This document shows, piece by piece, positions 1 to 6,958 of a stretch of DNA of 10,789 bases; the first letter of the stretch is position 1, and each line of letters begins with the position of its first letter. This DNA is from Chromatiales bacterium. Lineage in GTDB: Bacteria; Pseudomonadota; Gammaproteobacteria; Chromatiales; Chromatiaceae. The DNA lies in NCBI GenBank assembly GCA_022360595.1, contig JAKSCN010000106.1, positions 1-10,789 of the forward strand, given 5' to 3'. The position numbers and the translations under genes are program-made. Below the pieces are notes generated by a model. The model searched no databases, was not told the origin of the DNA, and was given only the letters and a program-made list of their open reading frames with translations.

Positions 1-191
1 AGAAGCAATGGGCAGGACTCCGTCCCGGTTCTCCTCATGGCATACCTTATATTGGTGAGCATCCCGATATAAAAGGGTTGTTTGTCAACGCAGGCCATTT
101 TCGTAATGGCGTGGTATTGGGTCCCGCCTCATCGCACCTGATCGCCGACCTTGTTTTGGAGCGATCTCCGATACTTCCACCCGTACCTTAA
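1..191 (+). CDS. thiO: Glycine oxidase ThiO, C-terminal end (partial, 5' end outside window)
   Basis: The open frame runs from the left edge (first full codon at 3) to TAA at 189-191 and has no start in the window. The last ~62 residues read ..KQWAGLRPGSPHGIPYIGEH.. then ..GLFVNAGHFRNGVVLGPAS.. These match the C-terminus of FAD-dependent glycine oxidases of the DAO family: the GLRPG..PYIG strand, and the GHFRNGV..GPAS segment that closes the FAD site and carries the substrate-carboxylate arginine. ThiO oxidises glycine to iminoacetate (dehydroglycine) for the thiazole moiety of thiamine in the cytoplasm. The tail after GPAS (HLIADLVLERSPILPPVP) is a normal end for the family, so the gene is cut only by the window edge. 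A related amino-acid oxidase of the same fold is possible, but the GHFRNGV block favours ThiO. The following gene starts 58 bp later with its own promoter. Confidence 0.85.
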   Translation, partial: KQWAGLRPGSPHGIPYIGEHPDIKGLFVNAGHFRNGVVLGPASSHLIADLVLERSPILPPVP

Positions 192-211
192 GGGTTAGAA
201 GTCTCCCGAGC

Positions 212-241
212 TTACACAGAATACAGAACGCTGCATATAAT
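212..241 (+). promoter_or_regulatory. Sigma-70-type promoter of the Irr-like gene, with -10 box close to the start codon
   Basis: A perfect TATAAT lies at 236-241, with TTACAC at 212-217 as a -35 candidate (18-bp spacer). The -10 box ends only 8 bases before the ATG at 250, so initiation 6-8 bases downstream would place the transcript start at or next to the start codon. No Shine-Dalgarno sequence precedes the ATG. An in-frame TAA at 238-240 blocks any upstream start. Confidence 0.6.
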
Positions 242-249
242 GTGCCATT

Positions 250-669
250 ATGACTGATGCAAAAAATCAAAAACGTAGCGTAATCCGGCTGCTACGCTCT
301 CACGGCATTACCCCGACTTCACAGCGGGTGAAAATCGCGGCTGCACTGTTTGAAAAGCCACAGCATCTCACCGCCGATCAGGTAATGCTGATGGTCAATC
401 AAGATAGGAAAAAGGTTTCAAAAGCGACTATCTACAATACGCTGGGTCTGTTTGCCGAGAAAGGTTTGCTGAAAGAGCTAACCGTAGACGCTAACCGCGC
501 CTACTACGACTCAACCACCCACAATCACCACCACTTTTTCAACCAGGAAACTCAGGAGATGTCCGATATCGCTGCTGACGATATCGAGATCAAGCTGCCC
601 GAGCAGTTACCCGAAGGCACGGAAATTGAGCGTGTCGAGATGGTCGTCTACCTGCGCAACAAAGATTAA
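250..669 (+). CDS. Fur-family regulator, Irr-like
   Basis: This 139-residue protein has the Fur fold: winged-helix DNA-binding domain at residues ~10-85 (ITPTSQRVKIAAAL; recognition helix in KATIYNTLGLFAEKGLL) and a C-terminal dimerisation/metal domain. It has no cysteine at all, so it lacks the CxxC structural zinc site of classical Fur and Zur. A histidine cluster THNHHHFF (H91, H93-H95) sits where Irr and PerR-type proteins bind metal or haem, and the tail LPEGTEIERVEMVVYLR resembles the Irr C-terminus. It is therefore best called Irr-like, probably a cytoplasmic transcription factor responding to iron or haem status or to peroxide; its targets cannot be told from here. ATG 250 is the only workable start, since a stop lies 12 bases upstream and the next in-frame Met is around residue 46. 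It shares its family with Fur at 7004 but only distantly. Confidence 0.85.
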   Translation: MTDAKNQKRSVIRLLRSHGITPTSQRVKIAAALFEKPQHLTADQVMLMVNQDRKKVSKATIYNTLGLFAEKGLLKELTVDANRAYYDSTTHNHHHFFNQETQEMSDIAADDIEIKLPEQLPEGTEIERVEMVVYLRNKD

Positions 670-917
670 AGCAAGCCAAATTCCCGAAAACCGTCTCGAG
701 ACGCCTTTTACTCCCACCAAGCTACCTCCTTTATGTCTGGCCAAGCCCCAGTTTGGCAACTTACAGACAGCGCTTATCCTGATAACACAAATATTCGAAT
801 AAACTAATCAAGCCGCACAGACCTAAAGGTTTTTCTGAAACCGCCGAAGTGCTACCTACAGCTAAAAAAAATCATAACAGGCTGAGCAGGATCTGATAAT
901 TATAAGAGGCACTCCAA
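670..917. other. Intergenic region between the Irr-like gene and the chemoreceptor gene
   Basis: There is no open frame of note in these 248 bases. A perfect 12-bp palindrome CGTCTCGAGACG at 692-703, followed by CCTTTTA, could be a weak terminator of the upstream gene. The sigma-28 promoter described separately lies at 824-850. The leader downstream of it is A/T-rich. Confidence 0.5.
824..850 (+). promoter_or_regulatory. Sigma-28 (FliA) promoter of the chemoreceptor gene
   Basis: TAAAGGTT at 824-831 is followed by exactly 11 bases and then GCCGAAGT at 843-850. The FliA consensus is TAAAGTTT-N11-GCCGATAA, so the -35 half matches 7 of 8 and the core GCCGA of the -10 half is intact. The predicted transcript start near 857 leaves a leader of about 60 bases with an AAGAGG ribosome-binding site before the ATG at 918. 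Flagellar sigma control is normal for chemoreceptor genes, which supports the call. Confidence 0.65.
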
Positions 918-3302
918 ATGAGAAATATATTCCTTTTTCTCACTATAAAACAGAAAATTTGGGCTGGTTTCATCGCAATGTTGGCTATTATTGCTGCCAT
1001 CTCTGGGCAAACCATCTGGAGTCTGGAAAAAAGTGAGAACACTATTGTTGAGATGATCGAGGTACGGCAACCAGCCGTACTTCTCTCCAAGGAGCTGGCA
1101 ACAGATCTTCACAACTCGGCGAATGCTCTTGGCTTTTTTATCTCAACTCACGAAGAGAGTCACAAGGAACACTACTCCTCCAATGTTCTCAAGTCCGAGA
1201 AGACCTTAGCTGATCTAAAGCAGCTCGACGTGGTAAAAACCGACCCGGAATCGACCCGACTCACTAAAGGGTTAACCGAAGATCTCACTACCTACAAAGC
1301 CCTCGCCGAGCGCATGCTCAAAACCACTATAGACTACGAGGCCAACTTTCCCGGCATTGCCTATGCCAATCGTGAAATCAATCCTCTCAGCCGAGAGCTA
1401 ATGCAGCTCATCGCACAGATGCTAATGTCTGAGGAGGAGGAAGAGGTTGATGAAGAGCGTAAACAACTCATCCTGTTGCTCTCGGACCTGCGCTACTACA
1501 GCAGTAATGTCATGAATGGTGTGCGCGGCTATCTCGCCTTTCGCTCACCTCAGGCGGTGACAGATCTGCAAACCTTCCTCACCCAGCAGGATCAACTGCT
1601 TGAAAAAATCTTTGAATTGGAAGACATACTGACACTTGACCAGGAAGATTCACTGACCCAATACAAGGAGAAGCTGGCGCTCTACAAAGCCAATCTAAAA
1701 AAACTGGAGCAGATCCATGGAGGCGATCAGTGGCGTATTGATGCTTGGCTGGTTCGCAATGAACTGACACCACTGTTCAAGCAGATAAATCAGAAACTCA
1801 AGACCCTGATTCATGCCCAAGAATCTAAAATCGAAAGCACTGGTGAAGAGATGCTGCACGCTGCAGTCAACACCTCCAATTTGGTCACCCTGCTTCTTAT
1901 CGTCGGTTTACTGCTGGGACTGCTCTTTGCTTGGCTGATCAGTCGGTCAATCACCAAGCCGTTACACAACATCACCACCGCCATGGCCGATATTGCCGAA
2001 GGCGAAGGCGATCTCACCAAACGGTTGCAGAGCGTGAGCAATGATGAAATTGGTGAAGTGGCCAACGGATTCAACACCTTTATCGAAAAGATCCAAGAGC
2101 TGGTACGCCACACCGCCAACTCTACCGGAGAAGTGATTTCGGCCGTTGCACAGACAACAGAGAGCGCCAATAAAATCACTCGCAAATCGGCACAGCAAGT
2201 GACCCAGACCGAAGAGATTGTGAAAGCAGTGAGCGAACTCACCTCGACCATTACCGAGGTTGCCGACAACGCTTCCAGTGCCGATGAAGCTGCCAAAAGC
2301 GCGACAACCGAGGCACAGATCGGACACACCACCGTTGCTGAAACCGCCACAGCGATTAACAAACTCAGTAATGATGTACGCCATGCCGCCACTATTATCG
2401 AACAGGTGGAGAAGAGCAGTGAAAATATCGGCAGCGTCCTCGATGTCATTAAAGGCATTGCCGAGCAGACCAACCTCCTTGCCCTAAACGCTGCCATCGA
2501 GGCCGCCCGAGCAGGAGAACAGGGGCGAGGGTTTGCCGTCGTGGCCGATGAAGTGCGGGGGTTGGCAACCCGTACCCAAGAGTCCACCGGCGAGATCGAG
2601 CAGATGATCCACCGCCTGCAAGAGGATGCCCGAGAGGCCGTAAAAGCGATGGAGGCCGGTAGCACCCTGGCTGAAGAGAATGTGGAACAATCCACCCGAG
2701 CCAAAGAGTCACTCGTGGCGATCAGCAAGTCGATTGAGACCATCAGCACCATGAACTCCCAGATCGCCTCTGCCTCTGAGCACCAGCGCCAGGTCGCGGA
2801 TGAGATCAACAACAACATCCACGACATCAACCAAGGCAGCATTAACGTCGCAGAATACTCCCAAGATACGGAACAGGTAACCGAAAAGCTCGGTACTCTG
2901 GCCTCCGAACTCCAGCAGGTGGTCTGCCAATTCAAACTGGCGGATGACTCGGCCTTCGATTTTGAAACTGCCCGCCAGGCCCATATCGCCTGGAAAGCAC
3001 GACTACGCGGATATCTTGATGGTAAGCAGTCGCTCTCACAAAAAGAGGCGGTCTCTCACCGCGACTGCATTCTAGGTCAATGGTACTACTCTGAGGGCCT
3101 GAAAAAATATGGTTCAATTCCAGAGATGAGTGAACTGGAACCACCCCATGCGGAGCTGCACCGGCTGATTAAAGCCATTGTCACCCATAAACAAGCGGGC
3201 GACGACCAGAAAGCGGAGCAGGAGTACAGCAAAATTGCCGGACTCTCAGACCAGATCATCGCACTCCTCAATAAGGTAGAAAAGCAAGTTAGGGCATCTT
3301 AG
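918..3302 (+). CDS. Methyl-accepting chemotaxis protein with C-terminal CZB zinc-binding domain
   Basis: This 794-residue transmembrane chemoreceptor has TM1 at ~15-33, a long all-helical periplasmic sensor at ~34-320, TM2 at ~321-343, HAMP at ~342-395 (SITKPL..IAEGEGDLTKRL), and the signalling coiled coil with its conserved hairpin tip at ~510-550 (GIAEQTNLLALNAAIEAARA; AVVADEVRGLA). Residues ~682-785 form a chemoreceptor zinc-binding (CZB) domain carrying the full HxxW / CxLGxW / HxxxH signature: H689, C717, H744 and H748. The ~287-residue sensor, with two similar halves (..SANALGFFI.. and ..SNVMNGVRGYLAF..), suggests a helical-bimodular (HBM-like) ligand domain; that is inference. The protein would sit in the polar membrane array and signal through CheW/CheA. 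CZB domains in other receptors bind zinc and respond to zinc or hypochlorous acid, so this receptor may read an external ligand plus an internal zinc/oxidant signal. There is no CheR-tethering pentapeptide. An AAGAGG site precedes the start, and sigma-28 control is likely. Confidence 0.93.
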   Translation: MRNIFLFLTIKQKIWAGFIAMLAIIAAISGQTIWSLEKSENTIVEMIEVRQPAVLLSKELATDLHNSANALGFFISTHEESHKEHYSSNVLKSEKTLADLKQLDVVKTDPESTRLTKGLTEDLTTYKALAERMLKTTIDYEANFPGIAYANREINPLSRELMQLIAQMLMSEEEEEVDEERKQLILLLSDLRYYSSNVMNGVRGYLAFRSPQAVTDLQTFLTQQDQLLEKIFELEDILTLDQEDSLTQYKEKLALYKANLKKLEQIHGGDQWRIDAWLVRNELTPLFKQINQKLKTLIHAQESKIESTGEEMLHAAVNTSNLVTLLLIVGLLLGLLFAWLISRSITKPLHNITTAMADIAEGEGDLTKRLQSVSNDEIGEVANGFNTFIEKIQELVRHTANSTGEVISAVAQTTESANKITRKSAQQVTQTEEIVKAVSELTSTITEVADNASSADEAAKSATTEAQIGHTTVAETATAINKLSNDVRHAATIIEQVEKSSENIGSVLDVIKGIAEQTNLLALNAAIEAARAGEQGRGFAVVADEVRGLATRTQESTGEIEQMIHRLQEDAREAVKAMEAGSTLAEENVEQSTRAKESLVAISKSIETISTMNSQIASASEHQRQVADEINNNIHDINQGSINVAEYSQDTEQVTEKLGTLASELQQVVCQFKLADDSAFDFETARQAHIAWKARLRGYLDGKQSLSQKEAVSHRDCILGQWYYSEGLKKYGSIPEMSELEPPHAELHRLIKAIVTHKQAGDDQKAEQEYSKIAGLSDQIIALLNKVEKQVRAS

Positions 3303-3318
3303 CCAAGCGTTATTAACA

Positions 3319-3356
3319 GCAAGCAGGCGGTGACGCACCTACCGGCGTCTGCTTGC
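3319..3356 (+). other. Stem-loop after the chemoreceptor gene
   Basis: GCAAGCAGGCG (3319-3329) can pair with CGTCTGCTTGC (3346-3356): an 11-bp stem with one G-U pair and a 16-base loop. No T-run follows on either strand, so it is not a standard intrinsic terminator. It could stabilise the 3' end of the upstream mRNA. Confidence 0.5.
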
Positions 3357-3414
3357 GTGATAGTGGGAAAGGGTTCATCATCCCAGCTTTACCACTACCC
3401 CGGTTTAATCTGCG

Positions 3415-4266
3415 ATGACAACGCTGTTCGTAAACGGTCTCTGCGTTATAGACGCCTCCTATCTCCACCCAATCCGAGGCCTGCTTGGCGACAGTTGGCT
3501 GGTGGATATCGAACTTGAGGGTACCCTTGATCACCAGGGAATGGTGCTCGACTTTGGCGAAGTCAAAAAGCAGGTCAAAAGGACTATTGATGAGACCTTC
3601 GACCACAAACTACTGGTACCCAATAGGCACCTAGGGCTGAAAATTGAACCCCTACAGCACCGCTGTGAACTGCAATTCCCACTCACATCCGGCGCTACTA
3701 TTACCCACAGCGCCCCGCAGAGTGCCATCACCTTGATCGATACGGATAGCATTGGAAGCGAGAGCCTGAGTAAAGCCATCATCGATGAGCTGAGACCTAT
3801 TCTGCCAGACAATGTCGAAACTATTCGTCTAAAACTGCGCCACGAGCAGATCAACGGCCCCTTCTACCACTATAGCCACGGCCTGAAGCACCATGCGGGC
3901 AACTGCCAGCGTATCGCCCACGGCCACCGCTCGCGCATCGAAATCCTCAAAAACGGTGAGCCAGCCCCCGATTTGGCAGCAAACTGGGCCAAACGCTGGC
4001 AGGATATCTATATCGCCACGGAGACCGATCTGCTGGGCCACAACGACAAAGCAGGTATCCGTTACTGCCAGTTCGGCTACACAGCCAACCAAGGACTGTT
4101 TCAGTTGGAGTTGCCGGAATCGCAGACCTACCTGATCGACACAGATTCCACGGTCGAGAACCTGGCCCAGCACATTGCCGATACCCTGAAGCAGGAACAA
4201 CCATCAGCAAGTTTTCGGGTATACGCCTACGAAGGAGTGGATAAAGGGGCAATAGGCATCGCCTGA
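3415..4266 (+). CDS. Tandem 6-carboxytetrahydropterin synthase / PTPS-family protein (QueD-like)
   Basis: This 283-residue protein contains two PTPS-fold halves. Half 1 (~1-145) keeps VLDFGEVKK (44-52) and the FDH motif (D63-H64), but its zinc-ligand positions are lost: the FSAAH position reads IDASYL and HGH reads GDS. Half 2 (~150-283) keeps the zinc histidines H155, H169 and H171 (YSHGL..AHGH), the catalytic-type cysteine C164 and the pterin-anchoring-type E248 (STVENLAQHI), but lacks the DF..K and LDH segments. Both halves share LIDTDS..E.L...I.D.L, which shows an internal duplication. In known PTPS the catalytic triad is intersubunit (Cys from one chain, Asp-His from the neighbour), so this fusion could make one composite site per chain. 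The likely cytoplasmic substrate is 7,8-dihydroneopterin triphosphate or a related pterin; the product (queuosine precursor or other pterin) is not determined. No clear Shine-Dalgarno is seen, but MTTLFVNGLCVIDASYL is a typical family N-terminus. The gene converges on pyrC. Confidence 0.82.
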   Translation: MTTLFVNGLCVIDASYLHPIRGLLGDSWLVDIELEGTLDHQGMVLDFGEVKKQVKRTIDETFDHKLLVPNRHLGLKIEPLQHRCELQFPLTSGATITHSAPQSAITLIDTDSIGSESLSKAIIDELRPILPDNVETIRLKLRHEQINGPFYHYSHGLKHHAGNCQRIAHGHRSRIEILKNGEPAPDLAANWAKRWQDIYIATETDLLGHNDKAGIRYCQFGYTANQGLFQLELPESQTYLIDTDSTVENLAQHIADTLKQEQPSASFRVYAYEGVDKGAIGIA

Positions 4267-4300
4267 GAACCAGGCGATACCCTTAGGCCTGCTACAGGCC
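4258..4300. terminator. Two hairpins between the converging PTPS and pyrC genes
   Basis: Hairpin 1 is ATCGCCTG (4258-4265), loop AGAAC, CAGGCGAT (4271-4278). It overlaps the PTPS stop codon. Hairpin 2 is GGCCTG (4286-4291), loop CTA, CAGGCC (4295-4300). Only 41 bases separate the two stop codons, so these stems probably end or protect both transcripts. Neither strand has a clear T-run after them, which makes intrinsic termination uncertain. Confidence 0.5.
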
Positions 4301-4307
4301 CTAGTTA

Positions 4308-5645
4308 TTAACGATCGAAAGCGAGACGCATACCGCGAACTGCATCGTTGACCCGGCCGTTATAGTAGGCAAACTGACCATTCACCAACGTAGCCACAAT
4401 ACGTGAACGCAGTCGTTCACTCTCCAGGGGTGACCAGCCGCACTTATAGAGCACATCGCTACGCTCCACCCGGTAAGGGCTATCCAGATCAACCAGTGTC
4501 AGATCAGCCCAGTAACCTTCACGCAAATAGCCGCGCTCAGCAATATTGAACAACCGGGCCGGGGCGTGGCTCACCTTCTCCACAACCTGCGCCAGACCGA
4601 GCTTCTCATTATGATAGAGCTCCAGCGCCATTGGCAGCGCCCACTGCACCAACGGCAGTCCGGCAGGTGCGTTGAAATAGGTGCCCAGTTTCTCATCCAG
4701 GGTATGGGGCGCGTGGTCCGTGGCGATCACATCGACACGGTTCTCCGCCAACGCCTGCACAATTCCCTCCCGGTCCTCCATCCTCTTGATGGCGGGGTTG
4801 CACTTGATAAACGAGCCTTTCAGCTCGTAAGCGCTCTCATCGAAATAGAGATGATGGACACAGGCTTCAGCGGTAATGCGTTTATTTTCGAGTGGCCCAG
4901 CCTCAAACAACGCCAGCTCCCTGGCCGTGGTAATATGCAGGACATGCAGACGGGTATCATGCTGCCTGGCCAGCTCAACCGCCATCGATGAGGAGAGATA
5001 ACAGGCCTCTTCGCTACGGATAGCCGGGTGAAACTGCATCGGCACATCCTCACCATAGCGTTCGCGGTACTCTGCTTCATTGGCCAGAATGGTGGGAGTA
5101 TCTTCGCAGTGGGTGGCTATCAATACCGGTGCATCCTTGAAAATCGCCTCCAGGGCCTGCGTATTGTCCACCAACATATTGCCGGTGGAAGCTCCCATGA
5201 ACACCTTCACACCACAGGCCTGTTTGGGATCAAGGGCCCGAATCTGGTCGATATTGTCGTTGGTGGCCCCCAGGTAAAAGGCGTAGTTGGCCAGCGCCCG
5301 CCCCTCCGCCAGGGCGTATTTATTTTCAAGTGCGTCTACCGTTACCGTCAGCGGATTGGTGTTGGGCATATCCATGAAGCTGGTGATGCCACCGGCCACC
5401 GCGGCCCGGGATTCACTCTGCATATCGGCTTTATGGGAAGCGCCCGGCTCACGAAAATGGACTTGATCATCGATCATCCCGGGCATCAACATCTTACCCT
5501 CAGCTTCCAATACCTTGGCGCCGTCTGGTACGGCAATATGACTGTCAATGCGAGCGATACGCCCGTCACTGACCAGCAGATCGCCCTCATTCTGTTCGCC
5601 ATCACTGACCAGCAGTGCGTTTTTTATGAGAATTTTGTCGGTCAT
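4308..5645 (-). CDS. pyrC: Dihydroorotase (amidohydrolase superfamily)
   Basis: This 445-residue metal-dependent amidohydrolase catalyses the reversible ring closure of carbamoyl-aspartate to dihydroorotate in pyrimidine synthesis (cytoplasm). In order: an N-terminal small beta domain (ILIKNALLVSDG), the metal motif DDQVHFREPG (59-68), MDMPNTNP (91-98), the lysine to be carboxylated in GVKVFMGASTG (K147), ATHCED (H179), LHVLHITT (H234/H237) and ATDHAPH (D310), then a C-terminal composite domain. The usual HxH reads QVH here; dihydroorotases of the DDQVHFREPG subtype share this, as far as I recall. The start is set at the ATG at 5645 (MTDKILIKNALL): a longer frame begins at 5699 but would overlap gloB, and this ATG follows the gloB stop after one base. 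That spacing indicates translational coupling in a hisI-gloB-pyrC operon. Allantoinase or hydantoinase is less likely given the motif set. Confidence 0.9.
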   Translation of the reverse strand: MTDKILIKNALLVSDGEQNEGDLLVSDGRIARIDSHIAVPDGAKVLEAEGKMLMPGMIDDQVHFREPGASHKADMQSESRAAVAGGITSFMDMPNTNPLTVTVDALENKYALAEGRALANYAFYLGATNDNIDQIRALDPKQACGVKVFMGASTGNMLVDNTQALEAIFKDAPVLIATHCEDTPTILANEAEYRERYGEDVPMQFHPAIRSEEACYLSSSMAVELARQHDTRLHVLHITTARELALFEAGPLENKRITAEACVHHLYFDESAYELKGSFIKCNPAIKRMEDREGIVQALAENRVDVIATDHAPHTLDEKLGTYFNAPAGLPLVQWALPMALELYHNEKLGLAQVVEKVSHAPARLFNIAERGYLREGYWADLTLVDLDSPYRVERSDVLYKCGWSPLESERLRSRIVATLVNGQFAYYNGRVNDAVRGMRLAFDR

Positions 5646-5646
5646 A

Positions 5647-6426
5647 TCAATCGTACTCTCTATCTTTCCAGGTACGTACCGCGGTAAACACTTCGGCACC
5701 GGTGGTCAATTTTTTCCCCGCATAGCCTTCTGCGGCTCGAATTACGCTCTCGACATCAGTGCGTAAAAAAGGGTTGGTCTTCATCTCGACAGCCATGGTG
5801 GAAGGTACGGTGGAGAGCCCTTTCGAGCGAAGCTTTTCTACGACATCGGCTCTCTGTTGCACATCCGCATTGTCAGGCTCCACCCAGAGGGCAAAACCGA
5901 TATTGGCCTGCGTGTACTCATGGGCACAGTAAACCTTCGTCTCTCCAGGCAGTTGGGCAAAGCGCATCAGCGCCTCGTGCAGTTGCTCATGGGTGCCGCT
6001 GAACACCCGGCCACAGCCTGCGGAAAACAGCGTATCACCACAAAAAAGCACACCATCAGTGTAATAAGCGATATGGCCCTCGGTGTGCCCAGGCACCTCC
6101 ATCACCTCAAATTCAACGTCCAGAAAGGGTAAGTTCAGTCGATCGCCTTCAGTGAGCTGAACCCGGTCCAATGCAATGGGTTCATGGGCAGGGCCATAGA
6201 CGGTCGCGTCAGGAAAAACCTGCAGCAGCGCTGAGACACCACCGACATGATCACCATGCTTGTGGGTCAACAGAATGGCCTCCAATTGTAGATTATCGGC
6301 CCTCAGCACCTCCAGCACCGGAAACGCCTCACCTGGATCAACCACAGCGACCGACTTACTCTCCCCGGCGCGCAGCAACCAGATATAGTTATCATCAAAG
6401 GCGGGAATCGGGGTGATATCCAGCAT
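5647..6426 (-). CDS. gloB: Hydroxyacylglutathione hydrolase (glyoxalase II)
   Basis: This 259-residue metallo-beta-lactamase-fold thioesterase hydrolyses S-D-lactoylglutathione to D-lactate and glutathione, the second step of methylglyoxal detoxification in the cytoplasm. Visible marks are the family N-terminus ITPIPAFDDNYIWLL, the binuclear metal motif THKHGDH (H55, H57, D59, H60), GHTEGH (H114), the bridging D131 in FCGDTLF, H169 in CAHEYT, and the glyoxalase II C-terminal domain with NPFLR (218-222). Length and ending fit GloB well. The ATG at 6426 was chosen over a longer frame from 6462 because it fits the family N-terminus, has GGGAAG about 10 bases upstream, and lies just 7 bases after the hisI stop. 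It sits between hisI and pyrC with near-zero gaps, so all three are probably co-transcribed. Confidence 0.93.
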   Translation of the reverse strand: MLDITPIPAFDDNYIWLLRAGESKSVAVVDPGEAFPVLEVLRADNLQLEAILLTHKHGDHVGGVSALLQVFPDATVYGPAHEPIALDRVQLTEGDRLNLPFLDVEFEVMEVPGHTEGHIAYYTDGVLFCGDTLFSAGCGRVFSGTHEQLHEALMRFAQLPGETKVYCAHEYTQANIGFALWVEPDNADVQQRADVVEKLRSKGLSTVPSTMAVEMKTNPFLRTDVESVIRAAEGYAGKKLTTGAEVFTAVRTWKDREYD

Positions 6427-6433
6427 GGCAGCG

Positions 6434-6859
6434 TTACTTCCCGTATAGGGTTTCAGGATCAATAATCGGATCGGTCACCACCTCAACCCGATCTCCTCTG
6501 ACCGCATTATAGAAACAGCTACGGCGTCCGGTGTGGCAGGCGGGGCCGGTCTGATTCACCATCAGCAGAATGGTATCGCCATCACAATCGAAACGTATAT
6601 CCAGCAGCTCCTGCACCTGCCCCGAGGACTCTCCCTTGCGCCACAGCTTCTGGCGCGAACGCGACCAGTAGCAGACCCGTCCGGTCTGCAGGGTCTCCTC
6701 CAGTGAGGTGCGATTCATCCAGGCCATCATCAGCACTTCGCCGGTATCCTGCTGCTGCGCGATCGCCGGCACTAAACCATCACTATTGTAGGGTAGATTA
6801 TCCAATACCTCTGCCAGCGGCAGCCCCTCACCAATCTTAAATTTTTCAGTCTGTTTCAT
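6434..6859 (-). CDS. hisI: Phosphoribosyl-AMP cyclohydrolase
   Basis: HisI opens the adenine ring of phosphoribosyl-AMP in the third step of histidine synthesis (cytoplasm, zinc enzyme). The 141-residue form has all family blocks: GLVPAIAQ (28-35), VLMMAWMN, YWSRSRQKLWRKGESSG (64-80), FDCDGD (metal-binding D91, C92, D93) and GPACHTGRRSCF (C108, H109, C115). It is a stand-alone HisI with no HisE pyrophosphohydrolase part. The frame extends upstream to a GTG at 6946 (170 residues), but those extra residues do not look like the family. The ATG at 6859 (MKQTEKFKIGEGLPLAEVL) gives the usual length, though its upstream AAGAGA is unusually close to the ATG, so the start is uncertain. It is the first gene of hisI-gloB-pyrC and divergent from fur; no other his genes are nearby. 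Confidence 0.9.
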   Translation of the reverse strand: MKQTEKFKIGEGLPLAEVLDNLPYNSDGLVPAIAQQQDTGEVLMMAWMNRTSLEETLQTGRVCYWSRSRQKLWRKGESSGQVQELLDIRFDCDGDTILLMVNQTGPACHTGRRSCFYNAVRGDRVEVVTDPIIDPETLYGK

Positions 6860-6949
6860 TCTCTTGGCATCCACATCATTGATCTGGCGATCATAACACT
6901 GTTTAGCACCACTCTTTGACACCAAGATCGGTTTTTCCATCCGCACTGA

Positions 6950-6958
6950 TGGTATAAT
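6950..6958 (+). promoter_or_regulatory. Extended -10 promoter element for fur
   Basis: TGGTATAAT at 6950-6958 is a consensus extended -10 (TGn-TATAAT). It has no good -35: TTGACA at 6916-6921 is 31 bases away, which is too far. It would start transcription around 6965, about 40 bases before the fur GTG. The divergent hisI reading frame also begins near here (GTG at 6946 if the long form is used), so the two promoters are likely close or overlapping. I see no recognisable Fur box in this interval. Confidence 0.5.

Noticed and set aside
863..889. Second sigma-28-like site (TAAA...GCTGAGCA) near the chemoreceptor start
   Set aside because: Spacing is off by one and only 5 of 8 -10 positions match; the site at 824-850 is much better.
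1811..2935. Long minus-strand frame (374 residues) opposite the chemoreceptor gene
   Set aside because: It is antisense to the HAMP and signalling domains, Ser/Ala/Arg-rich with no domain, and explained by the repetitive codon use of the coiled coil.
4292..4303. TAGGGCCTGT on the minus strand as another MITE end
   Set aside because: Only 10 bases match and they are part of the GGCCTG/CAGGCC hairpin; the following GTTAACACT is missing.
5028..5687. Plus-strand 219-residue frame opposite pyrC
   Set aside because: It lies antisense to confidently identified pyrC motifs and has no ribosome-binding site or family match.
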